A stretch of DNA of 64,000 bases from Blepharisma stoltei. Lineage: Eukaryota; Ciliophora; Heterotrichea; Heterotrichida; Blepharismidae. The notes under the pieces are model-generated. The model was not told where the DNA came from and ran no database searches. It was given only the letters and a program-made list of their open reading frames with translations. The DNA lies in assembly GCA_914767885.1 (NCBI GenBank), contig CAJZBQ010000004.1, positions 410,001 to 474,000 on the forward strand, given 5' to 3'. Below are positions 12,426 to 23,477 of this stretch, in pieces (position 1 is the first letter of the stretch; each line of letters starts with the position of its first letter). Both the position numbers and the translations under genes were made by a program.

Positions 12426-13844
12426 ATGGAGCCTTTGTCTGACCCATTAGGAAACAGGGTTGTTAAGACTTTAATTCCTCCGCCTCATCGAGAACTCTCT
12501 AATGACTTGTTATATCCTAAAGCATGTAATAAATAATCAGCTCATATCCCAAGTGTTGATGCAATAAAACTTCATCTCACCAAAGAAGGGAGAGTTAGCA
12601 AAGCGCATGTTATTAAGATTATTGATAGCGCAAAGGATCTGTTTCAAGGAGAGCCGAACTTATTGCGAATAGAAGACCCTGTCCTCATTATTGGAGATGT
12701 TCATGGGCAGTTTTATGACTTACTCAAAATATTGGAAATGGGAGGAAGTCCAACGAAGAACAAGTTCTTGTTCTTGGGCGATTACGTTGATAGAGGGCAT
12801 TTCTCTATTGAAGTGGTGATCCTTTTATATTGTCTCAAGCTCAATTTTCCAGATAGAGTATTTTTGATTCGAGGCAATCACGAGTGCATGGCCATGACTT
12901 CTTATTTCTCATTCCGGGCAGAGTGTATGGCTAAATACGACTTAGAAGTATATGAGAGATTTCTTGAAAGTTTCGACTGCTTACCTTTAGCTGCGCTTGT
13001 AAACGATAGCTTCATTGCTTGCCATGGGGGTCTTTCTCCTGAAATTGAACTGATAGATGATATTGATTTAATTTTCAGGTTCAGCGAGCCACCTAAAACC
13101 GGAGCCTTTACAGATCTATTGTGGGCTGACCCAGTTGACAATCCTGAAGGAAAATTAAGTGATAGCTTTTCATACAACACTGTAAGAGGATGCAGCTATT
13201 ATTATGGAGTCAAATCAACAAATGCGTTCCTGCAAAGAAATGACTTGATTTCAGTCATAAGGGCTCATGAAGTACAACTAGAAGGCTATAAAATGCATAA
13301 GTGGAATGGAGAAGATGATTTCCCAGCAGTTATCACTATTTTTTCAGCCCCTAACTATTGTGACACTCATAACAATAAAGGAGCCATTGTAAGGTTGTGT
13401 AATAGCATTTTGAACATACAGCAGTTCAACTATTCAGCCCATCCTTACTATTTGCCTGATTTTATGGATGTTTTCACGTGGAGCACTCCGTTTGTAATTG
13501 AAAAAGTAATGATGATGTTATTTCATTTGTTGAAACCTGACGATAAAGTACTGCTTAGGTCAGATAGCTTGGCAAATAGAAGAATAAAAGGTCTGAAGAA
13601 CAAATTTCAAGAAATTAAAAAAGTAATTATGCAAAATAAGGTGAAGGCGGTATCAAGGATGATGAAAATGTATAAAACTCTTAGGGAAGAATTCGAAATC
13701 ATTCTCATGCTCAAAGATATGTGCCCTGATAACAAAATTCCAAGAGGACTTTTATTGGAAGGAAGAACTGCATTGATGAGAGCAGTTGATATGTTTAGAC
13801 AAGCAAGAGTACTGGATCTTCCTAATGAAAGAAGACCTGAATAG
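12426..13844 (+). CDS. Calcineurin A-type Ser/Thr protein phosphatase (PP2B catalytic subunit)
   Basis: Start ATG at 12426; a 15-nt intron at 12526-12540 removes an in-frame TAA and restores KASHIPSVDAIKLHLTKEGR, the calcineurin N-terminal signature. The PPP metal-site motifs are present: GDVHGQ, GDYVDRG, RGNHE and HGG. After the core come SAHPYYLPDFMDVFTWSTPF and a calcineurin B-binding-type helix region, then VLREE-like TLREEFEIILMLKDMCP and a short tail. About 467 residues. The classical calmodulin-binding and autoinhibitory segments are not evident, so regulation may differ. The AHEVQ loop replaces the usual RAHEAQ, a mild change. It dephosphorylates Ser/Thr substrates under Ca2+ control. 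Confidence 0.9.
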
Positions 13845-14043
13845 AAGATAAGTTAAATTTAATACTTTATATAGCCAGCCTGCTATTAATGTATCCATCC
13901 TATTTTTTGATTTAAAATATATATATTACCTTTAAAGAGAACCTAGAATATCTTTAAGATATAAATTCGGATAATTTCCTTGCAGATATTTTAGTATTTT
14001 ATTTAGAATGTTAAAGAGTGTCCTTTTATAAATTTAGGTAATT

Positions 14044-15184
14044 TTATTTCTTTTGTATATTAAGTGACTCTAGTAGCCTCCCCGGTTCCTCATCATACAG
14101 CTCTCTTTCCACTGATCCATGATAAACATTACATTACATAAAATTTATAATGCTTAACGTCCACTGCAAGGTCGACGTCTCCAGGTCTACCGCTCGCCTT
14201 TCGTCGCATCGGGCCACAAGTCGCTGAGGGTAACCTGCTTCGATCACCAAGGTGCTCCTAGGGCAAGTGTTCCGCTCGACGGCTCATGGATGAGCTACTT
14301 GCTTGTACATGGGTTGCTTTTCCGAAAGCCCAAAAAATGGATTTTCTAGTTATCTGCCGGCAAAAAGGATAAATACGTAGCCTGGGACGTAACGCCCAGT
14401 TTCACGCTAGGGAGTTGCCCAAATGGTCCAAAGGACTTTGCTGAGCTTCCCCTTTCCAAATCCGTACCCTCCTTCCCCATGAGGAAAAATCCACCCCTGA
14501 GATTAGACTAGGGCTAGGCTGTGAAAGCTTACCTAGCATTGCTGTCCATCTCTGAAATGGTAAAACTTGACGGATATAATTAAAATATATGAGTCGAGGC
14601 TGCATGGCTAGGAGGCCATGCACAGCGAAGACGCCATATTTTAATTATGATCCATGATAAACACCAGTTTCTATATACCAATAATAAGCTAGTAATGCTT
14701 GAGGGTATGGAAAAGACGCTACAAGTGCTTGATATTCTTCAGATAAATCTAAGTTTTCATTTGTGTCAAGTATCAATGCATAAATTCCAATCCCTTGGAG
14801 TTCCCCAATCTTCGTTCCTTTCTGCTGCTCCACAATCAATTTATCAACAGCAAAAAGCCTTGCCAAAACAACCTTAGTCTCATCTTCAATTAAACCAGCA
14901 ACTTTTACCTCCCCGTCTTGCTTAAACGCAAGCTTATACCCGTTAATATGCACCATCACTGTCGGTACAAAAGGTGCATAATTCTGCGGCAGTAAATTCC
15001 GACCTAATCCGACCCACCATGCTTTATCCTCTTCCAGATCTGGGATTTGGTTTAAGCATTTTAACACTTCACCCTTTGTAAAAGACAAAGTTTGTTCTTT
15101 CATAAGATAATTGAAGCTCGAAAGCGTTGTCGAGTGAGGAGCCACTGGATCTGAAGTATTAAGAGGGTCTAACGAGTCTACCAT
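14044..15184 (-). CDS. Unrecognised protein, split by a SINE-like IES
   Basis: ATG at 15184 (MVDSLDPLNTSDPVAPH..). The frame runs to TGVYHGS, meets the insert at 14123-14657, and after exact removal continues VERELYDEEPGRLLESLN to TAA at 14044-14046, about 200 residues in all. The sequence is soluble, moderately acidic, with two Trp (WWVGLGRNLL) and a central beta-rich part (VMVHINGYKLAFKQDG, VKVAGLIEDETKVVLA). No family recognised. It begins 12 bp after the ankyrin-SAM gene stop on the same strand. Confidence 0.75.
14123..14657 (-). mobile_element. IES: SINE-like element (535 bp), type II
   Basis: A 16-bp target-site duplication TGATCCATGATAAACA flanks it (14113-14128 and 14648-14663) and contains the TA used for removal. 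A short-repeat tail (TTACATTACAT) adjoins the left duplication, so the element is on the minus strand. Its body (GCGTGAAACTGGGCG.., CTAGGTAAGC.., ATATAATTAAAATATG in minus orientation) is related to 39009-39685. Confidence 0.85.
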
Positions 15185-15195
15185 AATAAATTATA

Positions 15196-16862
15196 TTACA
15201 TTATTCCGCAAAAGCCATTTTCACTTGGAGTCTTTTCAATTGGCCCGTCTTCTTTGCGACTCCTGCTTGAAACGCCGCCTGAAGTCCTTTTCATGGTATC
15301 CATTCCTAGCGCGTCTTCTTTCAGTCTCGAAAGGATTCTATGCCTATGTCCAGGCTTTGAGATGTTTAGGTCTTTTATAAGGATTTCTTCAGTTATTGGC
15401 CATCTTGTGTTCATTAATGTAAGATTATGCTCCATATCATCATATCCGGCATCGATAAAGACTTGGTAATATATTCCTAAGTTTAAGCTGTCAAGTCAGC
15501 TTCGTAAACTAGGTGTATTGATCATTCCTTGAATCGGCTGGGCAGGTGCCACACAGCATTTTCAAAAGCTAGTGGCCTGCTGCTTCATCAGGCGTCTTGT
15601 AGATTTGCCTCCTACTCTGGACTCTTCGTCTAAAGAAGCCAGAAGTCTTCTTATAAGTCCAGGCTTCGTAATCCCTATACTTGCCAATATTTTCTCTGTA
15701 ATTGGCATCGAAGAATTCATTGCTGAACTCATTTGGCCTACATCATCATAACCTGCTGATACTAAAATATCAAACAGCTCTTCAATTTTGTAATTGACTG
15801 TCCATAGATACAGTTCTGGTCTCCTATCAGTTCCTCCAAATGATGCTGCCCTGAATTTTTTTTGAGGAGTCAAATTACTTAGATCGCAATCGGATTTTTC
15901 AGCATCTGGCTCAAATAAAGTACTAACACTTCTTGCATGTGAAGAAATCTTTGCAGGCTCTTTTTCAAGCTTGCTTGACACAATGGAATCAAGTTTCAGC
16001 TCTGGGATCAGCTTTCCACCTTTTTCTGAGTTCCAATCTGTACAAGCAGTGGGTCTCTCAGATGTGTAGGGCATTGTCAAGGACTTTTCAAGGGGAACTT
16101 TAGCCATTCATGGCTCAGGGTCGATTAAATCAGGTGTAGATACGCCATTCCTAAAATCTTCACCAAAACTGTCTTCTTTATCAGATAGCCCCATCTCGCA
16201 GATGAAATGAGAAAAATCAATGCTCTTGGCTAAGTCCAGGGGCGTTTTGTCACTCATATCTTTGATAGTTGTCGATGCTGAACATTTCATTAAAAGCATT
16301 GCTACTTCTTTATGCCCATAGTCAACTGCATAATGCAAAGGTGTCCTACCAAAAACATAATTTGATACATTTGGGTCGCCATTAAATTTCAGCAGCAGCT
16401 TTACCATTAAAATATCTCCTTTGAAAGCAGCCAAATGAAGAGGAGTGTCACCATCATTTTGCTGTGAATTTGGGTCTGCTTTGTAGGTTAATAGCATTTT
16501 GGCAATTTTATATTGGCCATTGGCAGAAGCTTGATGAAGAGCTGTTTCCCCAATATTAGTTTTCACATTTGGGTCTGCACCTAAATCTAAAAGTAAGTGG
16601 TGGGATGCTGAATTTGGCATATGTATGCTTTCTATATACACACCATCTATTTTTATAAACTATTACTATTTAATTCATCACAGCATAATTTAGAAGCAGC
16701 TTCATGTCCACATATAACTGTGCGATATAATGGAGCTCAGCCAAGTTTGGTGTCTTTTTGGTTAAGGTATTGAGGAAACTTCTGAAATATATCTTGGAGA
16801 ACTGAAACATCGCCCAAACGGCAACCTCGATTGATATCTTCAATATAAGAAGACGATTCCAT
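15196..16862 (-). CDS. Ankyrin-repeat protein with two SAM domains and C-terminal CaaX-like box
   Basis: ATG at 16862 (MESSSYIEDINRGC..). A 92-bp IES at 16594-16685 is removed to join HEAASKL to LLDLGADPNVKT. Four to five ankyrin repeats follow (GETALHQASANGQ, GDTPLHLAAFKGD, GRTPLHYAVDYGH, DKTPLDLAKS). After a low-complexity linker come two SAM domains: ELYLWTVNYKIEELFDILVS.. and RSWLDSLNLGIYYQVFIDAG... Both share the AGYDD and (M)PITEEIL motif with I.KPG.R.RIL. TGA is Trp at about 16109, 15572 and 15497. The protein ends NGFCGIM, a possible prenylation signal. It is a probable membrane-tethered scaffold; partners unknown. Confidence 0.88.
16594..16685. mobile_element. Short IES (92 bp) in the ankyrin-SAM gene
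   Basis: TA at 16594-16595 and 16686-16687. Without removal the frame meets TAA/TAG; with it the ankyrin repeat reads SKLLLDLGADPN. AT-rich, no similarity to the MITEs seen. Confidence 0.88.
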
Positions 16863-17014
16863 TATTTAAATTATTGTCTTTGCATAGCTTTCGTTGTTTT
16901 TTCTAGCAAATTTAGATTTAAATAGATATTGCTTTATTTTCAATAATTTTTCGAAGTATAAATCAGATAAAATAAGAACTCAATTTTATTTATGCCATAG
17001 TTTAAAACGAATAT

Positions 17015-18581
17015 TTATAAAATTATTATCGGTGTACTACTCTTTCGCTTAGTTTCGTAAGAACTACTTACAGAGGATGCATTTCTACGATGAATTGGGA
17101 AAATTGCTGGTGTCTCTGGCCTTGAAAGAGTCAAAAGTTTTCCAATGATTTTTCCATCGTCGTAAGAAGTAGACACATCGCAAGATTGAGCTTTCTTATG
17201 TAATTGGACTGTAGCAGGTCTTGGAGGCTGCTTAGGCTTGCAAAAGAGTTTCGGAGGCTTCGATGATATTTTTCCATTTTCCTTTAAATCTTCTTCTATA
17301 ATTAATTTTTCATTTTCTTCCATATATTCTTTAAGCTTTTCATGGACTTTAGCTCTCAGCCTTGGATTCTGTAAAATGGTCTTGGCATTTTTAAGTTCTT
17401 CTTTAAGTGCAATAACTTCATTCTTTTGCCTATTTTCTAAAATATCCCTTGCTTCTAGCTCTTTAGCCACATTTGTTTTGTAGCTTTCAAGCCTACTTAC
17501 TCTTTACTCTGTAGTGATTTTTTCTTTTTCAAGAAGAAGCTCTTTTTCTCTCTCTTCAAATTGAATTTTTAATTTTTCAATTTCTTTTTCACACGATTCC
17601 TTTAAATTTTCTTTTTCGTTTTCAATTTCTTTCATTTTCTTAATTGTGTTATCTACGTCTTTTTGATAAATGTCACATACATCTTTGAGGATGGAAATTT
17701 GACTGTTCAGCTTTTTTATTTCTTCTATGAATTGCTGGATTCGAAAATTTTCCTCTTCATTCGCTATATTATTTTTATTAATTTCGGTTGTGTCGGTTTC
17801 TAGTCTATTTGATGTAATAAAAAATTGTAACTCAGAGAGCATCATCCATAAGGTCTTTATAGTTTTTTCTTTGACAAATAGAGTCATCTTTAACTCTTTG
17901 ACTTCAAGAGATGAGAAATCATTCTCATAATTTGGCTTAGGGACAGGCCTTTTATAGGAAGTTAAAAAGTCGCTTTTTGGCTGCTTAGGAGGCTTGATTT
18001 GATTTGGAGGGGCTTCATCCTTGGGAATTTCTTCTTTTCTTTCAATTTTTATAGGTTCTTGCTTTGAAATCGGAGTGGTTTCTGATTTTTTTAATATAGG
18101 AGTCACTTCTTTTTTACTTGGAGAGATTGGCTCCTCTTTTTTTGGGAATTGTAACACTTCAGAAAAACGTGTTGATCTTCTGCTTACTCGTCTCCTCAGT
18201 GAGAGAGCAAAACTATTAAAAAAATCTTCTCTGATAAGCAAGAATTTCCAGATATATGAGTGCAATTATTATAATGAATCTTTAGCTAATTCTGTTCAAT
18301 TTTAAACAGCTTGTTTTGAAAACACAAATTTTCTAAATTAAATTGACATTTCTTTCCCAATTTTTAAGGAATGGAATTTTTTTTAAATTGCAAAAAAAAA
18401 CATTAATATAAATTATTATATAAAATTAGCGAGAAAAATTATTTGATTACTCGTGAAAGGAGCTAATAATTTTTTATAAGTTAGCTGAGGTTTCTAAAAT
18501 AGATATTACATCATCTAGCTCATCCCAAAATTCATTATCTGAGTCAGAAGATTGAGATAAAGACCTGGATTCTGCTTCCAT
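17015..18581 (-). CDS. Coiled-coil protein, unrecognised
   Basis: ATG at 18581 (MEAESRSLSQSSDSDNEFWD..). A 16-nt intron (about 18495-18510) and the 279-bp IES at 18185-18463 lie in the 5' part; removing both gives DELDDKPQLTYKKLLSRRST in frame with RFSEVLQFPKKEEP. A second intron, 15 nt, sits at about 17491-17505 (GTAAAG..AG). The middle is Pro/Lys-rich, then about 190 residues of heptad-type coiled coil (KKMKEIENEKENLKESC..), then a basic Ser-rich tail. Ciliary or cytoskeletal scaffold is plausible from composition only. Confidence 0.8.
18185..18463. mobile_element. IES: decayed class A MITE (279 bp)
   Basis: TA at 18185-18186 and 18464-18465. The left end reads CTCGTCTCCTCAGTGAGAGAGCAAAAC, a mutated CTCCGTGAGCGAACAAAAC. 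The core (TTAGCTAATTCTGTTCAATT, TTTCCCAATTTTT) is recognisably the class A core. Excision restores the reading frame of the coiled-coil gene. Confidence 0.88.
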
Positions 18582-18895
18582 TTACAGCTTGGTAAAATAT
18601 AAATATTTTAATTCAAAATTTTTTTAAACGAAAGTTTTATAAATTCTTCATAAAAATGCTATTTGATTGAAATTGTTAATTAGAATTTAATCTGACTGAA
18701 AATCTCATTAAATAGCTCAACTTTTACTATTTACTCAATCTATTAATAAATTATAATAAAAGGAAAGTGCATTAAATTTATTAAATATTTTCTTTTTAAA
18801 GAATTTTCTCTATAATCTAATATTAAAATAATTCAGATAATATTAATTTCATAAATTTAATAATTTGTCTATTAAGTTGAATTTATGTTTTTCCT

Positions 18896-19971
18896 TTAGA
18901 CGGCTTGGGCCGGAGCTTCAACTTTATTTCTGCATGCACAAAACAGTATCCAATACATAACACCAACGGCCATTAGCACTGCTGCCATGATATATTGAAA
19001 GACAGATTCTTGTCTCAAACAAAGTGTCCCAACGCTAAATATTTCTTACAAGAAATAAATAAATAAATAAATTAGCGATATGTATTTAAGGTCCCTTCTT
19101 CCATGCGTGACATTCCTCCGCGCTCCGTGAGGAGCGTGCTGGCACGAGCGAAAAGGATGGACTTCCATCACTGGTTCTCTGAGCCCAGGCCGAAACCCCT
19201 GGTTTCTCGGTAGTGGTTGCCCTATTGGGTCGTCAGCCGACCGTCGCCGAGCACCACCATTTCCAACTCAGCCTTTCGCCCCGAGTTACGCCAGTCTTTG
19301 TCTCCGGTTGTCCAGATCGTCCATTTAAGGACCCTTTTAACTGGAGGGACCGCCTTTAAGTCGTCTAATCTGCTCCCCTTTTCCCAGCTTATCCGCTTGA
19401 GAAAATCCTCAATCGTTTTCCGCGATTCGAGGCAGACCACAGAAGCAGTTTAAGCAGGTAAAATCGCCCTGCTCCATTTCGGGCACCCACTGGCTTGGGT
19501 GCTGCTGGATAAAGGAGATGCTACTAACTGCCCTAGGATCTGGCCACGATCAGCGGGTTTGTGTTCGTCCCCGGTCGCCACCAGGGTCCAGATACTGCTG
19601 GGCTAAGTCGCTTCTCCTGAAAACCATGCGGATATAGACGAGTTACTGTCACTGGGAGGACGGGTTGGTCGTCATACGCCATTTTATGTATATTCTTACA
19701 AGAAATAAAACATTCCTCTTCCCAAAAACTCTCTCAAAAAATAAAACTTAAGGACTATAAACTTGAAATTAATTTCACACCCAATAATCAATAATCCAAA
19801 TAAGCTATATGATTTTTACATATAATAAACTGGAATCACCACATTAATCGGATCCTTAATATCAAAAGCCAAAAAATTATAAACTCCCAGTATAATCAGA
19901 GCCAGCCCTAAGAGTAGTCCCAGCATTTTAAGACTAGTTGCCCACTTGCTCCCTGTATTTCCTTTGTCCAT
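18896..19971 (-). CDS. TVP15/COPI-associated Golgi membrane protein
   Basis: ATG at 19971 (MDKGNTGSKWATSLKMLGLL..). One 15-nt intron (GTAAAAATCATATAG, about 19813-19827) joins NVVIPVYY to ILFGLLIIGCEI. A SINE-like IES (19047-19696) abuts a second 15-nt intron, GTAAGAAATATTTAG, after which FFVGTLCLRQESVFQY.. follows. Four hydrophobic segments and the REFLGRGMFYFFVGTLCL block fit the COPI-associated/TVP15 family (Pfam COPI_assoc), small Golgi membrane proteins. About 130 residues, usual length. Confidence 0.82.
19047..19696 (-). mobile_element. IES: SINE-like element (650 bp), type I
   Basis: Target-site duplication TTCTTACAAGAAATAAA at 19043-19059 and 19693-19709; tail (AAAT)n at the left, so minus orientation. 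The duplication contains the TA used for excision. The body is GC-rich compared with its surroundings. The same body occurs at 27352-29795 (interrupted) and in part at 57755-58639. Confidence 0.9.
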
Positions 19972-20067
19972 ATTTTACTCCAAATAAATTCTTACGATAT
20001 TAATAACTTCATAATGACAACCCATTCTTATCAATTTCAACTCCATTTATTTGAACTCTAATAATAA

Positions 20068-21336
20068 ATGCCACCTAGAGGCAAAAAAATCGACCCAGCA
20101 GTCCAAGCTCAGCAATTTGAGGATTGGCAAAAAACTGAAGAAGTCGCGAACTGAAATGTTCTGTGTCAAATTAAACTAACTTTTGCAAAACTAATAAGTA
20201 CAACAAGCCCTGATATAACTGACGATAAATTTGCTTTTCTCGAAGGCTTGCACAAGCAAGTTGATTTGATGAAGGTTCCTCATAAGTCACACTCATATGA
20301 GCAGCTCCACTTGAGAACTGCTTTTTTCCCACAAGTAGGGCTGGATTATATATTGAAAGTTGATGGCTTGGAATTCAACCTGGAACTTAACAAAGAGTGC
20401 GTAGATAAAGCAAGAGAGTGCAGAATAGCATTCGTTGCGGTCGTTGACTCGCTGGATACAATAAAAACAGCTGAGGCAACGACTTATGTGCAGACAAGGA
20501 AAGATTTCATAAAGAAGCTTACAGTTTTTGAAAAAGCTTATATGGTTCATCTGAAGATAGGGCACAACTATTTGTATGATTCAGTGCTTGCTGTGATCTT
20601 GAGTCCTATGATTAATGCTATTGATGCAAATATGAATCTTTATTATTTAGAAAATAGAGCCCACGAAAAGAGAAAATGGTTCAAGAAGTCAGCACCTGCT
20701 TTTCGGCTCAAGGCTTGTAAAATAAAATTTGCTGAAGCTATGACAGAGCTTATTAACTCCCCTCCCATTAAAATTGGAAACAAAAAATCCCGTTCCAATT
20801 TAAAGGGGGGTTGATTTATATTTTTAAAATAAATTATATAAAAAAAATTTTATCAAATTAAAAAAATATAAATTGAGTGCAATATTCTAATTTTAAATTA
20901 TTTTATGAAAGAATTAATTCAAAAATAAATCTATTCAAGTATGAAAACTATTTAAATGGCATTTTACTTACACTTTTTTCATTAAATTATGCCAAAACTA
21001 ATTTTATAAAAATTAATATTTTACCTTTAAAATTTTACTATTGAAAAAAAAAATTGTTCTAATTAAAAGGGGCTAAAGTACCCAAAAAATACCGATATTT
21101 TGTTCCAATTTAAAGGGAGGAGAGGGAGTAGTAAGAGATTAAAAGAGCATGGACCACTTGAAAAAATTCCTAATATTCTGAAGTCGCTCAGTAAGCTTGA
21201 AATCAACACAGCTTCTCACGAGGTTCTTAAATATTTTGTGAGCCCTGTCAAAGCTGCTTGGAGAAAGCTTAGGTCAGAAATGAAAATTCTTTATAAAGCA
21301 GGAGTGAATCATTATCGCCAGCCCATTATACTATAA
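20068..21336 (+). CDS. Unrecognised alpha-helical protein, split by a class B MITE
   Basis: ATG at 20068 (MPPRGKKIDPAVQAQQFEDW..). TGA at 20152 is Trp. The frame reaches EAMTELI at 20754, where the insert is removed, then continues KRLKEHGPLEKIPNILKSLS and ends QPIIL at 21336, about 297 residues. It is soluble and helix-rich with many charged residues; no motif identifies it. Confidence 0.8.
20754..21131. mobile_element. IES: class B MITE (378 bp)
   Basis: TA at 20754-20755 and 21132-21133. Ends are inverted: AACTCCCCTCCCATTAAAATTGGAA and TTCCAATTTAAAGGGAGG.., with further internal copies of CCAATTTAAAGGG at 20795-20812. A second TA at 21129-21130 is also in frame and would add one residue. 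Confidence 0.9.
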
Positions 21337-21448
21337 TATATTAAAACCAACATCATATATATACATTGCTGCTTGCCAACATTAACTATGCAAAATTCAA
21401 TAAAAACAGCATAAAAAAAATAAAGACCTTGTCAGAGCCTTGAAAAAT

Positions 21449-22648
21449 ATGATAGACGCAGAAAGCATCGCAGAAGATTTGCTAGGCGACGCTCTAAAAA
21501 TGGATCAGCTTGAATTTATTTATGATGTAATCATGCATGTGAGAAGATCTTCAATGGAGCAAGCCCTTTTTGAAGGTGACAGTGGAGTAATAAAAGACAT
21601 CATTCCTCAGCTCGCCACGTTCAAAGCTCTTCAACAAATGTACCAAGTCAGAGAAGATATCGAAAAGAAACAAAAAGAAAAGAGAGAAGTCGGCCTTGAA
21701 CTTGAAGCAGTAAAACAAGATAAAGATAACAGCTTCTTTGTATGGAGTCAAGACAAAGAAGTCAGATATGAAGGTATCAAGAGGCTGTGGGTCTGGGATG
21801 GCTATATTAATGAAGAAGACAAACCCATGTGGGATCATGCATCAGATCTGGTTTCTCAATCCCCCCTTCCTTGAGCAACCAAAAATGTTTTGTTCACTCA
21901 CGGAGGTGGGTTACTTTTTTTTTTTCTTCAAAATTTAAAAAAATTCTAATTTGTAAAAATTGAGAAGTAAAAATTAATTTAATTTGTAAAATTTATGTTT
22001 TAAAATCCAAACTGTTTAAAATTAAGCCGAATTAGCTAGATATTTCATTATAATAATTATCACTTATATATCAAATATTTTTCCATAAAAAAATTTTTAT
22101 GTTCGCTCACAGAGAGTGGGTTTTTACCCAAAAAATAGGGATTTTCCAATGGTTTGTTCGCTCACAGAGTTGAGAGTCAGTTAAACTTAATGGTTCAAGA
22201 AGACATCATGGACTATATAATCTCAAGCAGAGCTCCTAAAAAGCCAGGCCAAGGCCAGCGACCTACGGAGTCGAGACCTCCATTCGTATGAAATACACAA
22301 CTCATGAACAACAGATACGTTGATATTGAGCCTCCTTTATATCAGGAAGAAGAAGCTAAGCAAGAAGTGCAGACAGGTGTCAAGAAAATAAGAGAATACA
22401 CGAAACCAATGGACTGCTATCGTGACGGAAGAGTCGAAGAAATCCTCGAAATCATTGAAAAATTGGCATTTGGCTTAAAGGTTACCCAAGGAGCAATATG
22501 GGATCAACTTTTAGAAAAAGTCATAACCGCTATGAAAAATGAGACACCCACAAGTGGTGATGAAGATATTTCTTTCGAAAAGGATCCAGAAGAAGGAGAA
22601 GAGGGCAGAGAAGAAGAAATGAAAGAAGAAATAAGATATGAAGATTAA
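21449..22648 (+). CDS. Unrecognised protein with acidic tail, split by a class A MITE
   Basis: First in-frame ATG at 21449 (MIDAESIAEDLLGDALKMDQ..); the frame extends upstream only to 21421 region without Met. After the insert (about 21858-22181) it continues LNLMVQEDIMDYIISSRAPK and, via Trp-TGA at 22290, VWNTQLMNNRYVDIEPPLYQ to an acidic end (EEGEEGREEEMKEEI). About 290 residues. No family recognised. The gene ends 34 bp before PCNA. Confidence 0.75.
21858..22181. mobile_element. IES: class A MITE (about 324 bp) with a missing left TA
   Basis: The right end has TA at 22182-22183; the left end reads TTTCTCAATCCCCCC where TA would be expected. Cutting after 21857 restores the frame (DLVS-LNLMVQ). 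Ends and core are class A. Confidence 0.75.
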
Positions 22649-22682
22649 CTAAAACAATATTTAATAAGGGGGCTAATAAATA

Positions 22683-23465
22683 ATGTTTGAAGCTCTTATT
22701 TCTAAAGCTGCAGACCTCAAGCGAATTATAGAAGCCCTAAAAGAAATGATAAACGAAGGAAACGTAAAAATTGACAGTGAAGGAATCTCTCTTCAAGCCA
22801 TGGATGCATCACATGTAGCGTTAATCGTCTTAAATATGGAAGCAACTAATTTCGAAGAATTTCGCTGCGACCATCGAAAAACGCTTGGAATTCCGATTCA
22901 AAACTTATGAAAAATGATGAGAATTGCAGGAGCTGACGACTCAATAAGGCTGATTGCAGACGATACATGCACAAAGTTAAAAATAGTATCAGAAAATTCA
23001 GCAGGAAAAGTCGGGGATTTTGACTTGAATTTGATTATACTGCCTGAAGAGCAATTAGAAATGCAGGATATAGACCATATATGTGAAATAACTATGGAAT
23101 CTTCAGAGTTCGCAAGAATTTGTAGAGAACTTGCTGTGATTTCTGATGAATTAGCAATTATAGCTACGAAAGAAAGAATTGTATTTGAAGTGAACGGAGA
23201 TGCAGGAAAAGGCCAAATTTGTTGCAATAACGGCAACTGTATTTCTAAAGAGCAAGTATTAATTGATTGCAAAGGATCAGTGCAAGGGAGTTATGCGCTA
23301 AGATATATAAACCAATTCAACAAAGCTGCTTTACTAGGCGATCGAGTGTTTATTAAAATGGCCCCAGATCTTCCTATATCATTCACATTCCCCTTTTCCC
23401 TTGGTTCGATCACCTATTTTTTGGCACCTAAGCTCCCAGAAGATGTTTCTAATATAGTAAGTTAA
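22683..23465 (+). CDS. PCNA: Proliferating cell nuclear antigen (sliding clamp)
   Basis: MFEALISKAADLKRIIEALK start and 260 residues, the exact usual length. Conserved elements seen: SEGISLQAMDASHVALI, the interdomain region near QLEMQDIDHICEITM, and the C-terminal YFLAPKLPED. One in-frame TGA at 22908 reads as Trp (NLWKMMR), where other PCNAs have Ser-Lys/Leu variants. Acts as the homotrimeric DNA polymerase clamp. No intron or IES. Confidence 0.96.
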
Positions 23466-23477
23466 TAATTTTCTAAA

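Noticed and set aside
14645-15184. Stop in the unknown gene as its true end (..YHGS)
   Set aside because: The stop lies in the SINE-like element just past the target-site duplication; the frame continues beyond the insert.
19217-19453. ORFs on both strands in the SINE-like element (72-78 residues)
   Set aside because: The element is GC-rich, so chance ORFs are longer; the reading is not kept in the other copy at 27425.
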